Origin: Chromatiales bacterium USCg_Taylor
Lineage (GTDB): Bacteria; Pseudomonadota; Gammaproteobacteria; JACCXJ01
Reading direction: 5' to 3'
Assembly (NCBI GenBank): GCA_002007425.1
Contig: MUGK01000003.1
Coordinates: 6,055 to 46,275, forward strand
DNA length: 40,221 bases
Position numbers and translations under genes: made by a program
Shown here: in pieces, positions 9,869-18,793 of the stretch
How positions within the stretch are numbered: the stretch's first letter is position 1
Layout of the letters: each line of letters begins with the position of its first letter
Notes under the pieces: model-generated
What the model saw: the letters and a program-made list of their open reading frames with translations, nothing else
Told to the model about the DNA's origin: nothing
The model's database searches: none

Positions 9869-10948
9869 TTATTCTTTTTCCGCGCCCGCCTGAACCTTTT
9901 GCAAGCGAGTTTCCATGGGGACGGGATCGGTTTTCGAACGGCTCTTTTGGGTGTCCAATATGACGTTTCGTAGCATGCTCAATTCTCGCTTGACCATGCT
10001 CCCAAGGGTTTCCAGCGACGTTTCCAGCACCGCGATCCGGCCCTCTTCACTCGCGTTGCCTAGGTCCGATCGCAAAGGTAACACCCGAGCGTCTTCCTTA
10101 ACTTCGCGCGCGGATTGATCATCGGTGGTCATGAGGAGATCTTCTTGGCTGAGATCATCGGTCACGGCCGTTAACACTTCGACGTTAATGAGATGCTTTT
10201 CTTCCAGGCAACCGAACAATAGGATCCGATCGCAGAGCATATTGATCTTGCGTGGCACGCCTTGGGTGATCCGGTGTATCAGCGGAAACGCTTCTTGCGC
10301 GAAAACCGGGTCTTGATTCCACCCGACCAAACGCAGTCTGTGCTCGATGTAGGCCTGCGTCTCCTCGGTATCCAAGGGCTTTAAATGATACGCGGCGATC
10401 ACCCGTTGCCGGAGCTGCACGAAACTCTGAGACCGTAGCAACACCCTAAATTCCTTTTGACCGAGGAGAAAGCTCTGCACCGAGGGACGGCCGTTATGTT
10501 GGAAGTTGGACAGCATGCGCAGCTCTTCAACCGAGCGTGGCGGCAGATTCTGTGCCTCATCGACCAGCAGCAATACCCGTTTCCCCTGCTGTGCGCATTC
10601 CCGGAAGAACTCTTCCAAGCTTTTCAACAGCACCGCCTTGGACTCGGACTTGTATGCCAGACCGAATTCGGCGGCGGCGACGCGTAATAGATCCTCGGCT
10701 TCAACCTGCGTGGATACGATTCGCCCGACGACAATGTGATAGCCTTGGAGCATTGCTTCCAGTGCCCCCACCAATGTGGTCTTACCGGTGCCGACGTCGC
10801 CGGTAATGACGATGAAACCATCGCCCTGCTTTACCCCGTATAAGAGGTAGGACAGCGCACGTTTATGACTGTGGCTGCTAAAAAACATCTTGGGACTGGG
10901 ACTCAACCTAAACGGTTTGTCCTTGAGCTTGTAAAATGATTCGTACAT
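9869..10948 (-). CDS. AAA ATPase of the ExeA/GspA/PEP-CTERM-associated type
   Basis: MYESFYKLKDKPFRLSPSPKMFFSSHSHKRALSYLLYGVKQGDGFIVITGDVGTGKTTL; Walker B VLLLVDEAQNL. Confidence 0.88.
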   Translation of the reverse strand: MYESFYKLKDKPFRLSPSPKMFFSSHSHKRALSYLLYGVKQGDGFIVITGDVGTGKTTLVGALEAMLQGYHIVVGRIVSTQVEAEDLLRVAAAEFGLAYKSESKAVLLKSLEEFFRECAQQGKRVLLLVDEAQNLPPRSVEELRMLSNFQHNGRPSVQSFLLGQKEFRVLLRSQSFVQLRQRVIAAYHLKPLDTEETQAYIEHRLRLVGWNQDPVFAQEAFPLIHRITQGVPRKINMLCDRILLFGCLEEKHLINVEVLTAVTDDLSQEDLLMTTDDQSAREVKEDARVLPLRSDLGNASEEGRIAVLETSLETLGSMVKRELSMLRNVILDTQKSRSKTDPVPMETRLQKVQAGAEKE

Positions 10949-10979
10949 ATCGGTTTCTAAAGATTGAGTTTCGATCCCT

Positions 10980-11720
10980 CTAAGCCATAGGAATCACATG
11001 TTCCAGAAGGTGCTGCACTTGCATTATCCCGACTTTGAGGTTTGCCTCAATGCCTTTCATCGACAGCGGCTCCCGACCTCGGCCTGCGGCCCGGTTAGCG
11101 ACGACCGCGCAGGTTGCATAGCAAATATCGAGCTCACGCGCCAACGCGGCTTCGGGCATCCCGGTCATGCCGACCATGTCACAGCCGTCGCGCTCTATGC
11201 GGTCGATCTCGGCGGCGGTCTCTAGCCGCGGCCCTTGCGTGGCCCCATAGGTTCCGCTGGTCAGTGCCTCGATCCCGGCCTCCCCCGCGGCGCGAATCAA
11301 TGTTTGGCGCAACTTCTCGCAATAGGGCTGCGTAAAATCGATATGTGTTACCCGGTCGATGCCGTCTTCAAAAAAAGTGTTTGCGCGCGACCAGGTGTAA
11401 TCGATGATCTGGTCGGGAAACGCGATTCGGCTTGGGGTCAATTCGGAAGTTATGCCACCGACCGCCGCAATGCTGATGAGCTTATCTATACCGATGTCTT
11501 TCAAGGCCCAAAGATTGGCGCGGTAGTTGACGCGGTGCGGCGGGATCGCGTGAGAAACGCCGTGCCGCACCATAAACACGATCTCCTTACCGCACCAAAG
11601 CCCGTGAACGAGCGGGCTCGAGGGCTCGCCGTACGGGCTTTGCTTTACCTCCCGGCGTAGGATTTCCAACCCGTTCAGACTACGCAGGCCGGTGCCGCCG
11701 ATGATTGCCAGGCCACTCAT
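10980..11720 (-). CDS. S-methyl-5'-thioinosine / methylthioadenosine phosphorylase
   Basis: AIIGGTGL, VRHGVSHAIPPHRVNYRANLWALKDIG, YGATQGPRLETAAEI, DMVGMTGMPEAALARE motifs of the MTAP/MTIP family. Confidence 0.92.
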   Translation of the reverse strand: MSGLAIIGGTGLRSLNGLEILRREVKQSPYGEPSSPLVHGLWCGKEIVFMVRHGVSHAIPPHRVNYRANLWALKDIGIDKLISIAAVGGITSELTPSRIAFPDQIIDYTWSRANTFFEDGIDRVTHIDFTQPYCEKLRQTLIRAAGEAGIEALTSGTYGATQGPRLETAAEIDRIERDGCDMVGMTGMPEAALARELDICYATCAVVANRAAGRGREPLSMKGIEANLKVGIMQVQHLLEHVIPMA

Positions 11721-12268
11721 GTGCTCACCGCGAAGATGCCGGGCGCGTTGCGCAGGTAGTTTTTATAGTCCATGCCGTAGCCGAAGAGATAACGCTCATC
11801 GGTCTCCAATCCGACAAAGTTCGGGCTCGGCATGCCGGCGCAACGCTGCAAACGCTTGGCGACTAGAACCGCGGTTAAGGCTTCCGCCGCGCCGTCCCGT
11901 TTGCAAGCTTTGAGGATCGCGGACAACGTAAGTCCCTCATCCAAGACATCATCGACCACCACCACGACGCGGCCGCTAAGCAGGCAATGGGGGCGCCGCA
12001 GCCACTCGATTTCACCGCCCGAGGTTTGCCCCTGGTAGCGTGATACGTGCAGGTAATCCAACTCCAAGGAAAAGCGCAATCGAGGTAACAACAGCCCCGT
12101 GGGCACGACGCCTCCAGTCATCACACATAGAAGCAACGGATCTTTTTCCGCAAGCGCCGCGTTCATTTCCGCGGCCATTCGATCGACGGCAACATCCACG
12201 TCCTCGGGTGAGAAAAGCCGCTCGGCGTGCGCGACGACTTTGCGTATTTCGTCCCGACTCGTGCTCAT
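11717..12268 (-). CDS. hpt: Hypoxanthine-guanine phosphoribosyltransferase
   Basis: PRTase motif VVVVDDVLDEGLTL; LLCVMTGGVVPTGLLL; YLFGYGMDYKNYLRNAPGI C-terminus. Overlaps the phosphorylase gene. Confidence 0.9.
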   Translation of the reverse strand: MSTSRDEIRKVVAHAERLFSPEDVDVAVDRMAAEMNAALAEKDPLLLCVMTGGVVPTGLLLPRLRFSLELDYLHVSRYQGQTSGGEIEWLRRPHCLLSGRVVVVVDDVLDEGLTLSAILKACKRDGAAEALTAVLVAKRLQRCAGMPSPNFVGLETDERYLFGYGMDYKNYLRNAPGIFAVST

Positions 12269-12289
12269 ACCTTAATGCCCGGCATCGCT

Positions 12290-13183
12290 TTAGTCGTTTC
12301 GTTCAAGACCACACCGTCCGGCCCAATCGCGGGCGAATTGATAACCGGCGCGCCCGCTCCTCGAACCGCGCAGCAGGGCCCACCGCAAGGCCTCCTGCCG
12401 AACCCGCTCGTGTTCCGTGTCCACGGTCCCGAAGCGCGCCAGCCAATAAAAAACGATTTTAAGATATTCCTCTTGCTGAAAGGGATGGAACGCCAACCAT
12501 AATCCGAATCGTTCCGAGAGCGCTATTTTTTCCTCTACCCCTTCCGTCTGATGGATCTCGCCCGCGACGTTATGGGCACTCAGATTCTCATCCAAGTATT
12601 CCGGCATTAAGTGCCGGCGATTGGAGGTGGCGTAAATTAACGCATTGTCCGGAACACTACTCATCGATCCATCAATTGCTATTTTAAGGGATTTAAAGGC
12701 CGAGTCGTTGGATTCGAAGGAGAGGTCGTCGCAATACAAGATGAACCTCTCCGGACGATTGAAGATCCGGTTATAGATCTGCGGCAAATCGCCGAGGTCC
12801 TGCTTGCCGATCTCGATTAATCGTAGTCCCTTGGACGCGAAAGCATTAAACACCGCTTTAATTAACGACGACTTGCCGGTGCCGCGCGGACCCCAAAGCA
12901 AGGCGTGATTCGCTGGACGGTTATCGATAAATTGCCGCGTGTTGCGTTCGATCTCGGCCTTCTGCCGATCGATGCATTGCAGATCATCAAAGCGCACCGA
13001 GGAAGCATAACGAACGGCGCTCACAATCCCCCGCGCGCCGAGCTTCCGCCAATGAAACGCCGTGGCGTGATCCCACGCCGTCTCCTCGGAATCGGCCGGG
13101 ATGAGCTTTTCGAGCCGCGCGAGGATCCCTTCAGCGCGCCCAAGGACATTCTCGAAGTCTGGCTGTGGCGAGGATGAGTGCAT
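12290..13183 (-). CDS. DUF815-type AAA ATPase
   Basis: NHALLWGPRGTGKSSLIKAVFNAF, RFILYCDDLSFE, YATSNRRHLMPEY motifs. Confidence 0.87.
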   Translation of the reverse strand: MHSSSPQPDFENVLGRAEGILARLEKLIPADSEETAWDHATAFHWRKLGARGIVSAVRYASSVRFDDLQCIDRQKAEIERNTRQFIDNRPANHALLWGPRGTGKSSLIKAVFNAFASKGLRLIEIGKQDLGDLPQIYNRIFNRPERFILYCDDLSFESNDSAFKSLKIAIDGSMSSVPDNALIYATSNRRHLMPEYLDENLSAHNVAGEIHQTEGVEEKIALSERFGLWLAFHPFQQEEYLKIVFYWLARFGTVDTEHERVRQEALRWALLRGSRSGRAGYQFARDWAGRCGLERND

Positions 13184-13257
13184 CGAATTAATGACCCGCT
13201 TCGCACGCGGTAGTTTGGATGTCGTGGTGTCGGTAGGTTGCTTTTGCGGGACGTATG

Positions 13258-15318
13258 CTAACAGACCGCCCGGAGCGCGGAAACCACATCCAGGCGGCCG
13301 CGGTCCGATGCCAACGATACGTTGTCGATGAATCTTTCCATCGCGCCGGCGGCGGCATTCTCACCCGGATTCGAAACCAGGCAAACTTTGATTTTGGGCC
13401 AGCTCGCGTCACCGGACGCTAAACACGCACGCAAGTATTCACGCAGACTATCGAACAGCGCCTTGCCTTGGCGCTGCTCGTCTACATAATGATGGCAGTA
13501 CAACTCGCCCCAACTCGTAGTAAATACGAGATCGACGGATTCCGGACCGTGGATTTTGAGCCGCTCTAAATCGCCCGGTATTTCATGTGCCAATGCCCGC
13601 CCCGGTTCAAGGAAGAAAACAGCGCGCGTCACGCGCGGGTTTACACGCGCGTCGCCTTCCTCATCGCCATGACAATCAGTGATCGAAAAATACTTGTCGA
13701 GGACTTGTCGAATGGTGTCTACGCGCTGTAACGCGGATTGCGGGTCCGGCGCGACCACGGAGATCTCGGTCTCCGCACCGACGATGCCGTTAAAGTGGCC
13801 CCAGGCGACTATCTCCACTAACCCGGAAGCGGTTTTGATGGGTGTAGCGTCACCGCTCGCGGGCGGCGCACCTCGGTGCAGCGCCCATTCGCGCGTATTC
13901 GCGCCCGGAAGCGCATGCAAGCAGATCTGTCGTTCGCGCAGGTCGGTGCCGGAACCGCGATTGAAGATATCGAGCTTGTTCGCCGTCCGATCATAGGCCT
14001 CATGCAAGCGTTTGCTCAACACCGCCAGGTCGCGCCGCGCGATACCAGCGCCCCCGGCATGAGGCCGCGCGAACTCCGCTAAGACAGTCAAGCTTGTTGT
14101 AAGCGCCTTGACCAACTCGCGCCGTTCGCCGTATATCGTGTGGAGGGATACGTTATCCCGGTCGCAAAGCCGGCTCACCTGGTCTCCATCCCACCCCCAT
14201 GCGCTGAAGAGGGCCTCGAGACAGCGGCGGCGCCAACCGTCGCCATTCCGGCTCCATGCATACCCTACTTTCAAGCATAGACAACGGCGCGCAACCTCCA
14301 ACCGCTGCCAGTCCTGCCGCTCCATCAAATACTTCTCCACGCGCCGGTACATCAAAAGATAGGGGTCCAAGGTGTCAAGATCGACCATCCCGGCGCAAAC
14401 GGCCCGTTTGTATTGCAGGCTCAGCAAATCATAGGCTGGATAACTGCTCACGTAAGCCTCAAGCAGCAATAGCTTGAGGATAGACTTGTAAGGCGAGCTT
14501 AGGCTCTTGTACAACTGCCATAGCGTCGCACCCGAAAATTCGGCGGCGGGAATTTGCGCAACGCTTCCGAAATCCACGTATTGGCCGCGGCGTTCCGGCG
14601 ATTGCAGGTATATTGTTTCGACGCACCCCGCATAATCGCCCTGCTCATCGAGCGGCGTCAGCCACCAAACGGGCGGTAATCCGGCCGCGATGACGGCCGA
14701 ACGGTAAAATTCATCCAGTAGCAAGTAGCGTTGCGCGCTGCCGCTGCTGTCAGTGGAAAGCTGCGGACGCTCACCGCCGCGGAACCGATCGGGGGAAAAA
14801 ACGAAGAAGTGAGCGTCGAGACCGAGTTGTTTGGCCCACCGCGAGACGGACTCGGCTTTCCGGCGCAGTTGCTCCACGCGCGGCTCATCGAGATCGGGCG
14901 CATGGCAGATCCAAATATCAAAATCACTGTGCGCGGAATGGGCGATCGTACCCGTGCTCCCCAATAGGTAGATCCCGACAATCTCTAGGGATCCCATGAA
15001 CACCGGGCGGATGTGCTCCGCACCGGTCATTTGCTCCGCGACGTCGAGCTCGATCCAGGTGGGAGTGTATTCCCGGATACCCGCGGGTGTCTGCTTGCTC
15101 AAAAACCCTGGCAATGCCGGATCATTGAGGTGAAACAACACCGGGAGGGTGTCCACGAAGCGGCTCTGCTCTGGCGACAACAGCTCTCGAATACGCAGTA
15201 ATCGGGCGCGGTTAATCGCAAGGAAGCGCCCCTCGACCGATAAATCCACGGCGGGCTGGGGTGGATGGGACCTGCTGGGCATGGCAATACATAGCGGCAC
15301 GGTCCCCGAATCGTTCAT
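13258..15318 (-). CDS. cyaA: Class I adenylate cyclase
   Basis: FMGSLEIVGIYLLGSTGTIAHSAHSDFDIWICH and QRYLLLDEFYRSAVIAAGLPPVWW, typical of enterobacterial-type CyaA; predicted 686 aa. Confidence 0.9.
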   Translation of the reverse strand: MNDSGTVPLCIAMPSRSHPPQPAVDLSVEGRFLAINRARLLRIRELLSPEQSRFVDTLPVLFHLNDPALPGFLSKQTPAGIREYTPTWIELDVAEQMTGAEHIRPVFMGSLEIVGIYLLGSTGTIAHSAHSDFDIWICHAPDLDEPRVEQLRRKAESVSRWAKQLGLDAHFFVFSPDRFRGGERPQLSTDSSGSAQRYLLLDEFYRSAVIAAGLPPVWWLTPLDEQGDYAGCVETIYLQSPERRGQYVDFGSVAQIPAAEFSGATLWQLYKSLSSPYKSILKLLLLEAYVSSYPAYDLLSLQYKRAVCAGMVDLDTLDPYLLMYRRVEKYLMERQDWQRLEVARRCLCLKVGYAWSRNGDGWRRRCLEALFSAWGWDGDQVSRLCDRDNVSLHTIYGERRELVKALTTSLTVLAEFARPHAGGAGIARRDLAVLSKRLHEAYDRTANKLDIFNRGSGTDLRERQICLHALPGANTREWALHRGAPPASGDATPIKTASGLVEIVAWGHFNGIVGAETEISVVAPDPQSALQRVDTIRQVLDKYFSITDCHGDEEGDARVNPRVTRAVFFLEPGRALAHEIPGDLERLKIHGPESVDLVFTTSWGELYCHHYVDEQRQGKALFDSLREYLRACLASGDASWPKIKVCLVSNPGENAAAGAMERFIDNVSLASDRGRLDVVSALRAVC

Positions 15319-15360
15319 CGGCCGGCCGGCTAGGTGCAGCGGCGCGCCCGCCGCCGCGAG

Positions 15361-15915
15361 TCACCATCCGTGATGGAACCCGAAGTGGAAGCGATGCCAA
15401 TAAGGATAATAGGGATAGTAAGGGTAATAGAATGGATCGTAATGATAAGGCCGATTACGCCAATGTTCCCGGTAGTCCGGCCACAGATACAGCTTTCGGG
15501 CGAGGACCATCGGGTAGGTGTACGGACGTTCGCCGATAGCGCGGTTCACGGGAGGCTCTAGCACGCCGTAGGCCGTAACCTGGCGCCCGGCGCGGTAGAC
15601 CGCCGGATCGAGAAAACTGCCCGCGCGCGCCAGGAATCGCCCAAACGCGTGATCGGTCCGCTGCGGACGGCCCTCCTCATCCAATTCCTGATTCAGGATC
15701 TCGATCCAGGTATCATTGGATTTATTCTCGATGGCGACAATCGATCCGCCCCATCGAATAGGCTTGCCCGCGAAGGCCTTGGGATTGGCCTGCACCTCGA
15801 CGGCGCTCAAGGGCGGGAAAGCCGGCTCGCGGATCTCGATCGGCACACTGCTCTGACACGCGCTCAGCAGCGGCGTAAGTAGAGCATACAGAGGTATCAT
15901 TCGCATGGGCAGCAC
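15361..15915 (-). CDS. Slp-family outer membrane lipoprotein with Tyr/Pro/His-rich tail
   Basis: Lipobox-like LLSAC; FAGKPIRWGGSIVAIENKSNDTWIEILNQELDEEGRPQ; tail YYPYYPYYPYWHRFHFGFHHGW. Confidence 0.85.
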   Translation of the reverse strand: MLPMRMIPLYALLTPLLSACQSSVPIEIREPAFPPLSAVEVQANPKAFAGKPIRWGGSIVAIENKSNDTWIEILNQELDEEGRPQRTDHAFGRFLARAGSFLDPAVYRAGRQVTAYGVLEPPVNRAIGERPYTYPMVLARKLYLWPDYREHWRNRPYHYDPFYYPYYPYYPYWHRFHFGFHHGW

Positions 15916-16020
15916 CTAACAAGATCTGGAGGCTAACCGATTTTTCGACCGGCTTGGTAGAATTTAGTTCTACATGCCGAAAAATGCTTCCGAACAATCA
16001 TCGAAACACCGGGACCGTCA

Positions 16021-16188
16021 ATGAAAAAATGGCAATGCATTGTTTGTGGCTTTATCTACGATGAGGCGAAAGGTTTACCCGAGGGCAGCATCGCGCCGGG
16101 CACGCGTTGGCAGGACATACCCGATACCTGGGTTTGCCCGGATTGCGGCGCCGCCAAGTCGGACTTTGAAATGGTAGAAGCCGCCTGA
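16021..16188 (+). CDS. Rubredoxin
   Basis: [55 protein letters not shown]; two CxxC knuckles. Too short for the ORF track. Confidence 0.97.
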   Translation: MKKWQCIVCGFIYDEAKGLPEGSIAPGTRWQDIPDTWVCPDCGAAKSDFEMVEAA

Positions 16189-16197
16189 AAGTACTCC

Positions 16198-17364
16198 ATG
16201 AAACCGCTGGTGATCATCGGAACCGGTCTCGGCGGCTATTCGCTCGCCCGTGAGGTTCGCAAGCTGGATCCCGATCGAGCACTGGTCCTCATCAGCGCCG
16301 ATGACGGCCGGTATTATTCCAAACCCATGTTATCGAACGCCTACACCAGCGGCAAAACCCCCGAGGCTATCGCCAACGCCGACGCGGCGGCGATGGCCAA
16401 GCAATTGAACGCTGAGGTGCGCCCATGGACGACTGTAACAGCAGTCGATCCGGCTGCCCACACTGTCAGCACCGGCGCCCAAGCTCTTAAATACCACAAG
16501 CTCGTTTTCGCCCTAGGCGCCGATCCGATTCGGCTCGCCGTCCCGGGAACCGCCCAAGGCCGAATCATGTCCGTCAACGATCTTATCGACTACACCAAGT
16601 TTCGTACTGCGGTTCAAGGTGTGCGACGGGTTGCGATCATGGGCGCGGGACTGATCGGGTGCGAGTTCGCCAATGATCTTCACGAGGGCGGAATCACGGC
16701 CGAGGTGATCGATCCCGCGCCCTATCCGTTAAGCCGGTTTCTACCCGAAGCCGCGGGCCGCGCGCTACAAAAAGCGCTTACGGATGCCTTGGGCGTTGCT
16801 TGGCATATGGGTCAGGTCGTTACCTCAGTTGATTACGCCGCGGGAAGTCTCGCGGTGACGCTATCCGATCATCGAGTCTTCAGTGTCGATGCGATTCTGT
16901 CATCGGTCGGCTTGCGGCCGCGTACCGGCCTGGCCGAACGCGCCGGGATCGCGGTCATGCGAGGCATCGTCGTCGATCGCTACCTGGCCACCAACGCCGC
17001 GGACGCTTACGCCCTCGGTGATTGCGCCGAAGTCGAGGGATTAGTCCTGCCCTTCGTGATGCCCATCATGCATGCCGCGCGCGCATTGGCCAAGACGCTC
17101 TGCGGTGAACCCACACGGCTCACCTATCCGGCAATGCCAATTGTCGTTAAAACCACGGCCTATCCGGTGGTGGTCGCGCCCCCCGCCGCGGAAGTAGACG
17201 GCGCTTGGCAGGTTGACGATCTGGGAAGCGGTCTGCGCGCCCTATTTCATGGACCGGATAAATCCTTGGCCGGCTTCGCCCTCACCGGAACCGCCGTCTC
17301 CGAGAAAAATAGCTTGGCCAAGGAACTGCCGCCTGTGCTTGGCGATATCCCTGAGAGATTGTGA
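16198..17364 (+). CDS. Rubredoxin-NAD(+) reductase (FAD-dependent)
   Basis: N-terminal IIGTGLGGYSLAREVRKLD, second nucleotide-binding site VAIMGAGLIGCEFANDL, NAADAYALGDCAEV; directly downstream of rubredoxin. The stop codon lies within repeat copy B. Confidence 0.92.
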   Translation: MKPLVIIGTGLGGYSLAREVRKLDPDRALVLISADDGRYYSKPMLSNAYTSGKTPEAIANADAAAMAKQLNAEVRPWTTVTAVDPAAHTVSTGAQALKYHKLVFALGADPIRLAVPGTAQGRIMSVNDLIDYTKFRTAVQGVRRVAIMGAGLIGCEFANDLHEGGITAEVIDPAPYPLSRFLPEAAGRALQKALTDALGVAWHMGQVVTSVDYAAGSLAVTLSDHRVFSVDAILSSVGLRPRTGLAERAGIAVMRGIVVDRYLATNAADAYALGDCAEVEGLVLPFVMPIMHAARALAKTLCGEPTRLTYPAMPIVVKTTAYPVVVAPPAAEVDGAWQVDDLGSGLRALFHGPDKSLAGFALTGTAVSEKNSLAKELPPVLGDIPERL

Positions 17365-17430
17365 ATAAATCGTAACGAGCAGCACCGAGCGCCAAAAGCC
17401 GCGGAGCGAGCAACGAGACGAATCAACTAG
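17350..17430. repeat. MITE-like element, copy B, truncated (left half only)
   Basis: CCTGAGAGATTGTGAATAAATCGTAACGAGCAGCACCGAGCGCCAAAAGCCGCGGAGCGAGCAACGAGACGAATCAACTAG aligns with 31770-31850 with about ten mismatches; similarity stops after ATCAACTAG. Confidence 0.85.
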
Positions 17431-17487
17431 TTATCCCCCCAATCCCATGGGCGAGACATTTCACATTTCGAAGCTTGAGGCTGCGGT

Positions 17488-18793
17488 GTGCCGTGGCTGG
17501 GGGCGGTACCGGAGCATTGGGCGATCGAGCGACTCAAGTCGTCGATGAGCAATGTCATTCAGCAAACTGCCGAACGGCAAGGCAGCGACCTCTATATCGC
17601 CCTCAAACACGTCGAGAGCTGGACGGGTCGCCTCAGGCAAGCAGGTTCTGATGTGTCGTTCGACAGCCAGGTCAAACGCTTTTGGTCCGGAGATGTACTG
17701 TTCGGGAAACTGCGTCCATATCTCGCGAAGGTCACTCGGCCGACGAGTGACGGCGTCTGCGTCGGTGAGTTCTTGGTTCTTCGCCCTCGCGTTTCCAACG
17801 CCACCGCTCCCTACGTGGAGCAACTGCTTCGATTGAAGCCGATTATTGATGCAATCAACAGCTCTACCTTCGGGGCGAAGATGCCTCGCGCTGATTGGCA
17901 GTTCGTGGGCGGAATGGCGGTTACGCTCCCACCCCTCCCTGAACAAGCCGCCATCGTGCGCTTCCTCGACCACGCGGACCGGCGCATCCGGCGCTATATC
18001 CGCGCCAAGCAGAAGCTGATCAAGCTGCTGAACGAGCAGAAGCAAGCCATCATTCACCGCGCCGTCACCCGCGGTGTAGACCCGAACGTCCGCCTTAAGC
18101 CCTCGGGCGTGGAGTGGCTGCGGGACGTGCCGGAGCATTGGCAGGTGCGCAAGCTACGCCAATGCGGGTCCAGCGCGGGGGGCATGACCCCGAGCATGGA
18201 GATTCGGCGTTTCTGGGATGGTGCGATTCCTTGGGTCACACCGAAGGACATGAAGCGAGCGGCCATCGGTGATTCAAGCGTGAAGGTCACAGACGCGGCA
18301 ATTCAAGAGACATCGCTTCGGCTGATTGATCCGCCAGCGATCCTGATGGTCGTCCGCGGGATGATTCTGGCTCGGAGAGTCCCTATCGCTTGGACAACTG
18401 CTCCAGTGACGATCAACCAAGACATGAAAGCGTTGAAACCCGCGCAAGGAGTCAACGCAGAGTTTTTGGCGCGGTCGTTGGACTCTGCGCAAGAGGCCTT
18501 CGTACCGCTCATTGACGAGGCAGGCCACGCTCGTGCGGTTCCTCCATGAAGCGACGCAAACGATCGTTGCCGCTATTGACCGCGCCGAGCACGAAATTGC
18601 CCTCCTACGCGAGTACCGCACTCGCCTGATCGCCGACGTGGTCGCCGGCAAGCTCGACGTGCGCGAGGCAGCGGCGCGACTGGCTGAGGAAAAAGAGGAA
18701 CCGGAGCCGTTCGACGAGATTGAAGACGCTACCGACGCCGAGGAAGACGCCGGCGACGACATCGGCGCCGTTCCGCAGGAGGCCGATGCGTGA
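17488..18793 (+). pseudogene. hsdS: Type I restriction-modification specificity subunit HsdS, frameshifted
   Basis: Two HsdS-like units in different frames: VPWLGAVPEHWAIERLK...LPPLPEQAAIVRFLDHADRRIRRYI, a second TRD ending LDSAQEAFVPLIDEAGHA, then a frame change to QATLVRFLHEATQTIVAAIDRAEHEIALLREYRTRLIADVVAGKLDVREAAA. Confidence 0.9.

Noticed and set aside
15380-15440. Short tandem-looking GGATAATAGGGATAGTAAGGGTAATAG as a CRISPR-like or satellite repeat
   Set aside because: It is the coding sequence of the YYPYYPYYPYW tail on the minus strand, with no spacers.
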